From: Chamaelirium japonicum
Lineage: Eukaryota; Streptophyta; Magnoliopsida; Liliales; Melanthiaceae
Assembly: GCA_947650365.1 (NCBI GenBank)
Contig: CANTAL010000023.1
Span: forward strand, 813,501-877,500
Direction: 5' to 3'
Length of the DNA: 64,000 nt
Part shown: one piece after another, positions 56,500-64,000 of the stretch
How the letters are laid out: every line of letters begins with the position of its first letter
Position numbering within the stretch: the stretch's first letter is position 1
Notes under the pieces: generated by a model
The model's database searches: none
What the model was told of the DNA's origin: nothing
What the model saw: the letters and a program-made list of their open reading frames with translations, nothing else
Made by a program: the position numbers and the translations under genes

Positions 56500-57335
56500 T
56501 TCTACAGTACCTGGTATACTAATTTCTGTATCATCTACTCCCACTGCGTTTTTAGATGCGCACTCTCTATCAGTACCTAGCAGTTCACCAAGAACTACCT
56601 TACTGATAAACTTATGGTCTATAGTATAATCCTGGTCTAGGTAGATGGAATTCGTAGAAACGATTACCTTCCTAACCTCAAGATCATAAAACAGTCCATC
56701 TTATGCCTCCTAAGGGTAACCTACAAACATATATACTTAGAACTACATCTCCATCTCATCCCTCTTGTCCTTTTGCACAAGTGCAGGATAACCCTATATC
56801 TCAAGACACTATAGTGTCAGCTTTCGCTTAGACCATAGCTCTCTATAGGTCTGAGGCACTGATTTAGATGAGAGATAGTTTCAGATATAAGCTACTGTTT
56901 TAAGGTATAACCCACCAAAAGGTGGGTAGTACACTTGACAATATTCATCATACTTCGGACCATGTCAAACAGAGTCCGATTCCTTCTCTCGAAGATTTTA
57001 TTCTGATGTGTCATCCTTGGAGCATTTAACTGGGAGATAATCCATGCTTCCTCAGGATCCTATGGAACTCGTCCGATAGTGACTTATTCCTTCGATTAAA
57101 TCGAAGAGTCTTCTATCGTCTAGATGCTCTTGGAACTATAGACGTCAAAATTAACTAACTCCAATACCTTAGTGGCCCTTTTAGTCATTCTGCCTTCCAG
57201 ATTATACTCATAGGTTAGAAGGATCTCCGATGAATCTGTGAACAGAAACTCGGCCTTCTTTTACCTCTGAATTTATCTGAGATAGAATATCTAAATTAGA
57301 GGGATCACAAATGGGATAGCTTCTCCGAAGGATTT
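56500..57335 (-). pseudogene. Copia integrase and GAG-pre-integrase remnant
   Basis: The clearest piece is FERRNRTLFDMVRSMM (minus strand, 56993-56946), the conserved integrase-core motif of plant Copia elements. Upstream on the same strand are RRNKSLSDEFHRILRKHG (about 57070) and LEGRMTKRATKVLELVNFDV (about 57205-57145), which match the end of the GAG-pre-integrase zinc region and the start of the rve core. Integrase inserts the cDNA and makes the 5-bp target duplication. Pieces lie in different frames and stops intervene. The catalytic DDE residues cannot all be placed. Downstream pieces toward 56500 resemble the variable C-terminal part. Confidence 0.85.
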
Positions 57336-57679
57336 AGATGAATTTCAATTAGACGCTGCAACTGTCATGAAATCTATTTCCGAATTAGGATTAAATACAA
57401 AGAGATTTTTCTGATCTATTCCTCTAACTATGAAGCTATCAATTTAGTTTAAGATACACACCTATGGTGCTGTCTAAAACTAAAAAACTTTATTTACCAA
57501 AGCGGAAACAGAACTACATCTCTAAAAATCAAAATCCAAGTTTCGAAAAAAACTAAGACAATCGTATCTAACAGCTTCCGCAGCGACTTATGGCATCAGT
57601 ACCTATGTTAGGATTACTTCACTATAAAGTAGCTTTCTGCTTTCCTTGAATCTCTGTAGACCCAAAGTCTAAATTCTAA

Positions 57680-58480
57680 GAAGCAGAAGAACTGCTACTA
57701 GATAGCGACTTTATCCCTAACATCCTGAGACTATACTCAATCTTCAAATACCCCCTATTCTTGCCATAGCAGAAACGCTTCCGTCCTTGGCATCATTAGA
57801 CTTAGGAGTCCACACCATTTTCTGTACTAGAATAGTTCTCAATCTCTTATAAGTTACTCCTTTAAGTTCTTCTAAAGAATACCTAGGTTAAGCACTAAAG
57901 GCTTTGTCTTTAATTTTGATCTTATCCTTTGTCTCTTGGAAATCTCCTTAGAAGTTATGTGTTTATTATCTCTAACTTGTTAAAGCTAAAGTCTCTGATA
58001 ACGCCTTCGAAGGTTCCAGACAAGGATGCAAGACAGACGTCTTCCACCACCACGTCATCTAGCACTATATCTTTGGAATCAAGTTCGATCTGGAACTCAA
58101 GTATGTGTTTCCGAACAAGCATACCCTCAGACATCTCGGTACCGACAAGTATCTTAGTGGAAAAGCGATGAGTCTACCGACTCCACCTTCTAAACATCTT
58201 ATGCAAGTAAAACTTTATTAGAGAAGACCCGGCATATCTCTGACTCACTTCTAAAGAGTTGTTCGCAAGTCTGATATAACACAGAACTTGCACATCTCCT
58301 CAGACTCTCGCTAGTCGTCATATGCCCTACTTAGTGCCCTAGTGATATCTGGACCCGTTAGGTCTAGTACAGGGATATTTAGATTGCTAGCCAATGTACA
58401 TTTACTACCCTAAGCATAAGCTAAAAATAGCGCTTCCGCTCTACGTAGTTAGAGAACCGATAACTAGTTCTCTTATGGGA
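57680..58480 (-). pseudogene. Copia Gag remnant with a degraded zinc knuckle
   Basis: On the minus strand a stretch containing EMSEGMLVRKHILEFQIEL (about 58140-58085) and a following LSGTFEGVIRDFSF (about 58020-57980) resembles the UBN2-type Gag of plant Copia elements, which forms the particle that packages element RNA. Further along, KRFCYGKNRGYLKI (about 57780-57735) occupies the place of the CCHC zinc knuckle but keeps only part of the pattern. The region is interrupted and its N-terminus is not located. The protease expected between Gag and integrase (about 57340-57680) is not recognisable. Confidence 0.65.
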
Positions 58481-60257
58481 TAGCGGATAGGGGAACTATA
58501 TGGTTGAATGAAAATAAATGCAGGAAAACTTATTTTATGGATTTTTAAAATAAGCTAATTATATCCAAATGCCAACGCTACCCTCACAGCGAAGACACAT
58601 CTATGGATTAATTAACCATGTATGTAAGATCTCAGAATCGACTACACCTGCCCTAGAGGGCATCATGCAGCATCAATCCGCTTACACGAGACTTTCCTTG
58701 ACCCTATCCAAATCTGCCAACTAAGGGATTTGATGGACCATGGTTGTCCTTTTGGCCAGTGTCACGTGATCCCCATTGTCTGAGCAACGAATACCTCACG
58801 TCCACTTCGGATGCTTACCCATAAGCCTAAGCAATTACGGCACGGGAGTTCATGCGGCCTCCACTAGGGTGGGAAAAAAGCCCTTCTCTCCTGGCCCCAT
58901 AACCGCCATATCCTGAAGGAGACCACTAAGTTATCTGGCATGGAAAAAATATAACCCTCACCCTAGGGGGTGTCGAGCTACGCCCTTCCACCCTGACGCA
59001 GAGCAGTTGGTTATGGAGGCCAGAGGATCTCGACGAGTCCTCTTACATATCCCTTATTATAGTTGAGAGTTATTTAATACAAGTATGAGTGTACACTAAG
59101 GTCACGATAACCTATACACTAGACCCTGGTCATACCGTGCTCTTACTAGCGTTTCAAGCCTTTCGTGAAGCATTAATCGATCTCGGAATATCATAGTCCC
59201 TGCCTTAAGTGGATTTCTCCACTCAAGGGTCACATTACATATCCCAAGAACATCGATGCTTTGCAAACCTAGCTATCACGCTAATGCTCTGGAGCCTAGC
59301 CTAAGGTCAGACTGACAGGAAAGGTCTTCCACTACCATGGCGCCTTGCTTATAAATTTGATGAATGATGTCATAGTAGAATTCCAACTCATTCTAGGTTT
59401 CGATGCTAGCCAAATAGGCACACCCGACTAATCGGGTGTTGACCTAATAGTGGCATAACCAAATGTGAGAAATTCATGCTATCATCAAGGGTCAATTAAA
59501 TAATAGGCATCACTAGTGGAATCCTATCCTAATAAGGTCGCTAGGACCCGAGGGGAAAGGGCTTCCCTCTAACATATATAATTAAATTATCACATCGGGG
59601 TTCTCTACAGAAATATAAAGAACTACTGAAAGAAACAAGCACACAACTGAATCAAGTTCAGGGTCCGACCCCTGAACCTGACTGGCACAGTGCAGGCTCT
59701 CTGTCTTCTTCGCAAGGGTCCTCAATCCGGTGCAAGCCTCTGTATATGATCTCCTGGTGCTTTCTGCCCTTTGTCGTCATCGTGTACGCTTCGCCGGATC
59801 GCCATCATCCTCCAAGGTTCCGCTCGTCCTCCTGGTGGTGGATCTCCACGGTAGGTCCTCCTCTTCAATCTATAACCGAAAAAGCTCTAGTACGCTTCGA
59901 GCAAGTGCTCGCTCGTACACAATTTCCTAGAATGAAAAGGAAAAACAAACCTAATAAAAAAGCCTGGGAATCAAGGGTTGTCAACTTCCACCACTTGCCC
60001 GACTAAGGCTCTAAAACCAATCCACACACATAACAAAAAACATCCAGACAATATTCGCTAACACGGGGTCCGACCCCCGGTAGCAAGCATTCACATATTC
60101 AGATTAATTTAGAAGCGGCGCCCTGCAAGAACAATTCATAGAACACACAAAATATACTATGCATGATCTACTCGTGGAACCCCGATGGCGGCACATACTA
60201 TTCATGCGCGCACATGATGGTTTTATAAAAAAACATAAAACGCACACCACTAGTATA
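58481..60257 (-). other. Long 5' leader of the Copia element, unassigned
   Basis: About 1.8 kb lies between the primer-binding site and the first Gag-like sequence. I see no recognisable domain and no long ORF on either strand. The phrase GGGTCCGACCCC(T/C) occurs twice (about 59661 and 60066) and is itself palindromic. The length is large for a Copia leader. It could be a long untranslated region, lost N-terminal Gag sequence, or an undetected older insertion. Confidence 0.5.
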
Positions 60258-60268
60258 CTCTGATACCA
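60258..60268 (-). other. Primer-binding site for initiator tRNA-Met
   Basis: On the minus strand TGGTATCAGAG follows the 5' LTR end after a 2-nt spacer. This is the standard plant Copia primer site, complementary to the 3' end of initiator tRNA-Met. It fixes the element's orientation. Confidence 0.92.
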
Positions 60269-60270
60269 AT

Positions 60271-62575
60271 TGTTAGAAATAAATCTATGACAGAGGCCCG
60301 CAGCGGAAGCAAAGAATAGGTCCGAGGACCGTAGGCGGTGTGCGTTACATATCAAAAATTTTATCGAAACGATCTACACGTGCGTGTATGAATCTAGCAT
60401 GGCAACTACGCGAACCCCTAACGACGATTTAACACGAAAGAACAATCTAGCATGTATGCATGTTCTATCTATGCTAGATCTACATGTTAGAGATCATACC
60501 GGCGTGCAGATTCTTTCACTGTGACAAGTTTTTTCTTTGTTGATGGAGACGGACTTGGATCTGCTTGACATAGCTTTGGTACGATAGCCATAACGTTCTG
60601 TTTCGAACTCCAATTGGGCTGAAATTTGAACTGTAGGTAGCCAACTTCGAGATGCAACTTTTGCAGCAAGTTTCACTTCATTTGGACTTCTGTAGCTCCC
60701 GGAATCACAGAAATAACGCTGATTTTCTGTGCAGATTCTGAACAGCAAAAGGTTACGGGAGATGCCTTCTAGTTCACCCGATCTCTCACGATGCATGCCA
60801 CCTTGTCGATGGATCTCTGAGTGCCTCCATTAGACGAGCCTTCTCCTTCTACGAAACACCACGCGAGGAAGACGAGTCACCATTTAATGGCGCAAGTGAG
60901 GGAGAGAGAGACAAGAGAGAAGAAGAGAGGAGAGGAGAGGGGGCGGCTAGGGTTTCCCCATGGCTTGGCCGGCCCCCTATGGCATGCATGGCCGGCCCCC
61001 CTCTCTCCTATTCCCTTATATAGGGCCGGTCTATCAATATGGATAGGGTTGACTGATTCAAACCTTCTCTCTATAGATCTCTTTTTTATCTTTATCTTTT
61101 TCTTGGTTTTGAAAATGGTCAAAACTAGCCCATTTTCTATGTCTTATGACTGGCCCTTTCATCGGAGGCAACAACCTCCTGAAACCAATGGGGTCGACCT
61201 TGACCAGTCTCTCAACACTTAGGGACGACCCCCCTACTACATAGTGACGCATGTTATGACCAAAACGCCCTTATGTCACTAGATGGCCGTTCCTCATGTA
61301 CGAGACTTTGCAAGGCACACATAAGTGAAGTGCACCAGTGATTTCACTATCCTCTGAGGTTCCCTTAGGGTGCCCCTAGTGAAGTCCACTAGTCAACTCG
61401 CAACATGTCCCGGTGCATCGCACCCATGTGACAAAGTCCACGTATGGCAAGGAATTGCTACATGCGTCTTTGCACTAACCTAGGGTTTCCCCTTAGTGCA
61501 CACACATAGCTATGCATATACTGTGCACTAGTGCAAAGAAATCACAGAGCGTATGCTTGGACTTCTCGCTTCCTCTAACTACGTTCTGTGTTTCGAGGAG
61601 ATGGTATAAAAACTGTACATAATGTCGATAAGGTGGAACCTTCAGGGACCAAGGTTCATGGCTTCCAACTTAGACTCAATCGACACACTACCCGAGTGTA
61701 CCATCGATCCTCTGAGTCCAAGTTAACCTGCGTGGCCACCCAGAGTGCGATGCAGGCTGTACTCCAATTCTCTCGGACTTACTATGTTCTCCCTCATACC
61801 CCTGCTCTTTGTTTAGTATGGTAAACTCGATGTCCCTCCATCTGGTGCCATGATGCAACTCGAGCGGTGGAGAATACCGTCAGACTCGAGTGCTCATATG
61901 ACTCGGTTCCTTCCAGGTTGACCACGTACATCGTACCTCCGATTACTCTGATGAGTAATCGGATCCGTCACCAGTCCAACTGATGACCACCTGGCCAGGG
62001 TTTTATACGACGTAGGTCAGACCAAGGAGCGCACCTCCCGTTAGGGGTGTAGATAGCCTGCAGAAGTGACACGCTGATGCAACGCCAGTCGGGTAACCCA
62101 GTACACCGTGGTTTTGGATCACTGTATCCGGATCCTCACACATTGGTGCGACAAAGCACCACACAACTGGTTAGTCCATCAGATATGGCTCCTCAGGGTT
62201 TAGGACCGTTTTACCCTAAGCAGAAACACGGTTTAGTGCACCGGTGTCTGCTCACCGATCTATGCATTGTGTTGGTTCCGTTCGGCCACAGACATTGTGT
62301 CTGGTAATGACTATGGTGGAGACACCCACGCTCTGTCATCCCAACAGCTTATCCTGATAGGGCGACCAACCCTAATCAGAGCTGCGAACGTATTTAGGTT
62401 ACATGGGACCAGTCCCTTGAGTCTCCCACTCAAGTGGATTACTATGTAGCCATGGCTTTCTGTTCTATAATCATAACACGTACTAAGGTACGTACCAATA
62501 TACAATCCTATACTATCAACCATACATAGCTAAACTATAGGTTTTTATGAGTAGTAGACCTCACCAATTCTAACA
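60271..62575 (-). repeat. 5' LTR of the Copia element
   Basis: 2305 bp, direct repeat of 52567-54875. On the minus strand it begins TGTTAGAATTGGTGAGG and ends ATTTCTAACA before the primer-binding site. A short GA insertion (about 60909-60920, GACAAGAGAG) and scattered substitutions distinguish it from the 3' LTR. TATA box on the minus strand at 61015-61023. This copy would drive transcription of the element. Confidence 0.93.
61015..61023 (-). promoter_or_regulatory. Predicted TATA box in the 5' LTR
   Basis: CTATATAAG on the minus strand, about 1.55 kb from the start of the LTR. A transcript starting shortly below it would leave about 0.7 kb of R-U5. Prediction from sequence only. Confidence 0.5.
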
Positions 62576-62580
62576 CTTAC
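62576..62580. repeat. Target-site duplication, right copy (CTTAC)
   Basis: Identical to 52562-52566. Removing the element and one copy restores the repeat phrase TACTTCTTACTTCACACC, which is the normal reverse B-block sequence. Confidence 0.9.
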
Positions 62581-64000
62581 TTCACACCTATACCCGTGGC
62601 CAATGGACTGGAGCAGGACTTCTTCTTTCTTCTATTTTTATTGATCTCTTAATTCTCTTCTCTCTTCTTCTCTCTCTTCTATCTTCATTTCTCTCTCTGC
62701 TTTCTTGTTACTGGTCGGCTAGGATAGACATGTTCCTGCTAATAACGTATTGTGAGATGGGAGAAATAAAGAGATATCAAATATGCCCCTCACTAAAGGG
62801 GTCATATAAATATTGAGAAGTAGAGTTTTGTAATTTAGATTCCTTCTTACTTCATGTCTATACCCGTGGCCAATGGACGAGTGCAGGATTTCTTCTCTCT
62901 TTATTTATTTCTCCGTTCTCTTCTCTCTTTTTATCTTTTTTCTGTTTTCGTTTCTCTTTCCATTTTCTTGTAACTGGTCGGCTGAGCTCGACATGTTCGT
63001 GCTGATAACGTGTTGTGAGATAGGACAAAGAAATATGAGAGATCCGACGGGTCGTATAAATAATATATGAATATGGAAGAGATTCCACGGGTCGTATAAA
63101 TATTGAAAAGTAGATATGAGATAAGAAGGCCTGCTCCAGTCCATTGGCCACGGATATAGATGTGAAGTAAGAAGGAATCTAAATTCCCAAACTCCACAGA
63201 ATAGAGAGAAAAAGAGATAAGAGAATGGAGAAATAAATAAACACAGAAAAGAAAGAAGAAGAGAGAAGAGAACGGAGAGATAAACGAAGAGAGAATAGAG
63301 AAGAAGTCATGCTTCAATCCATTGGTAACGGGTATAGGTATAAAGTAAGAAGGAATTTAAATTCTAAAACTCCACAAAAGAGAGAGAAGAAGAGAGAAGA
63401 GAACAAAGAGATAAATAAAGAAAGAATGAAGAAGAAGTCCTATTCCAATCAATTGGCCACGGGTATAGGTATGAAGTATGAAGGAATCTAAATTCTAAAA
63501 CTCTACTTGTCTTCGTTTCTTTCTATGTTTTCTTGTGACTGGTCGGCTGGGCTCGACATGGTCGTGCTGATAATGTGTTATGTGATGGAAGAAAGAAAGA
63601 ACCGTCAAATGTGCCCTACCCTAATGGGGTCATACAAATATTGAGAAGTGGAGTTTTGGAATTTAGATTCGTTCTTACTTCACATCTCTACCCGTGGCTA
63701 ATGGACTGGAGTAGAACTTCTTATCTCTTTTCTCTTCATTTATCTTTTCGTTCTCTCCTTTTTTCTTCTCTCTCTTCATTCTTCGTTTCTTTCTTTATTT
63801 TCTTGTTACTGGTCGGTTGGGCTCGACATGTTCATGCTTATAACATATTGTGAGAAGAGAAAAGAAGAGAGAAGAGAATCGAGAGATAAACGAAGAGAGA
63901 AAAGAGAAGAGTTCCTACTCCAGTCCACTTACCATGGGTATTGGTGTGAAGTAAAAAGGAATCTAAATTCCAAAACTCCACTGCTTAATAATATAATTAA
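62581..64000. repeat. Second copy of window positions 2159-3900
   Basis: Continues the B block interrupted by the Copia element. Private variants shared with the window start include TCGGCTAGGATAGACATG, GCCCC(T/A)CACTAAAGGGG, TTCATGTCTATACC, GACATGGTCGTGCTGATAAT with GTTATGTGATGGAAGAAAGA, and CTAATGGGGTCAT. It lacks a few hundred bases present at about 2610-2990 and has its own joint at 63030-63120 (GAGATCCGACGGGTCGTATA). The window ends within the forward CTGCTTAATAATATAATTAA. Confidence 0.75.

Larger units (their letters stand above)
52567..62575 (-). mobile_element. Ty1/Copia LTR retrotransposon, structurally complete, coding region decayed
   Basis: The element is 10,009 bp and is bounded by direct repeats of 2309 and 2305 bp that start TGTTAG and end TAACA. 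A perfect 5-bp target duplication flanks it. Orientation is minus. The primer-binding site lies next to the right-hand LTR and reads correctly only on the minus strand, and all protein remains read on the minus strand in the order Gag, integrase, reverse transcriptase, RNase H from right to left. Integrase upstream of reverse transcriptase places it in Copia, not Gypsy. Every domain is broken by stops and frame changes, so it cannot make its own proteins. It is clearly higher in GC than the surrounding mosaic. Two LTR stretches compared by eye differ at 8 of about 133 and 7 of about 180 positions, mostly transitions, so insertion is moderately old. I did not assign it to a named lineage. Confidence 0.95.

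Noticed and set aside
52567-62575. Element on the plus strand or of the Gypsy type
   Set aside because: The primer-binding site and all domains read on the minus strand. Integrase precedes reverse transcriptase, which is the Copia order.

Overview
The window is nuclear repeat DNA from a plant, with no host gene that I can support. Two things fill it. Positions 1-52566 and 62576-64000 are a mosaic of one repeat family. Positions 52567-62575 are a single LTR retrotransposon of the Copia superfamily, inserted on the minus strand. The plant assignment rests on the Copia polyprotein remains, a primer-binding site complementary to initiator tRNA-Met, and plant-type telo-box motifs. The species cannot be read from the sequence.

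The mosaic is built from a few modules. (1) A 168-bp module reads TGTTATGAGATCG...ATCTCACAACA, carries a TATA box, and looks like the short LTR of a non-autonomous (TRIM-like) retroelement. (2) It is followed by a primer-site-like string, CGTTATCAGCACGAAC, and a leader running GTCGAGCCCAGCCGACCAGTC. (3) Next comes a purine (GA) tract of about 60-120 bp. (4) Then a conserved block runs from TCCTGCTCCAGTCCATTGG to AACTCCACTTCTCAATA (here called the B block). (5) AT-rich elements (100-900 bp, almost pure A/T) share the terminal motif GTATCATCTCAACGTTATTA. Where units run in one direction the spacing is about 270 bp (short unit, LTR cut at its TATA box) or about 362 bp (long unit). Direction flips every few hundred bases, through a small set of junctions that recur exactly.

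Layout: 1-4394 flipped units; 4395-4606 AT-rich spacer; 4607-8441 units; 8442-9403 LTR plus long AT-rich element; 9404-11900 units; 11901-16735 and 17288-22085 two copies of a higher-order block about 5.38 kb apart; 22310-24500 and 25742-28262 a second duplicated block; 28263-34345 units broken by AT-rich elements; 34346-44105 units with LTRs at 36133 and 36847; 44106-50265 mainly forward units with four long or medium AT-rich elements and several full LTRs; 50266-52566 plus 62576-64000 a second copy of 1-3900, split by the Copia element.

The Copia element is 10,009 bp with two 2.3-kb LTRs, a CTTAC target duplication, a recognisable primer-binding site, and Gag, integrase, reverse transcriptase and RNase H remains full of stops and frame breaks. 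It is structurally complete but coding-dead. The many 60-150-codon ORFs in the mosaic are by-products of pyrimidine-rich DNA and should not be annotated as genes.
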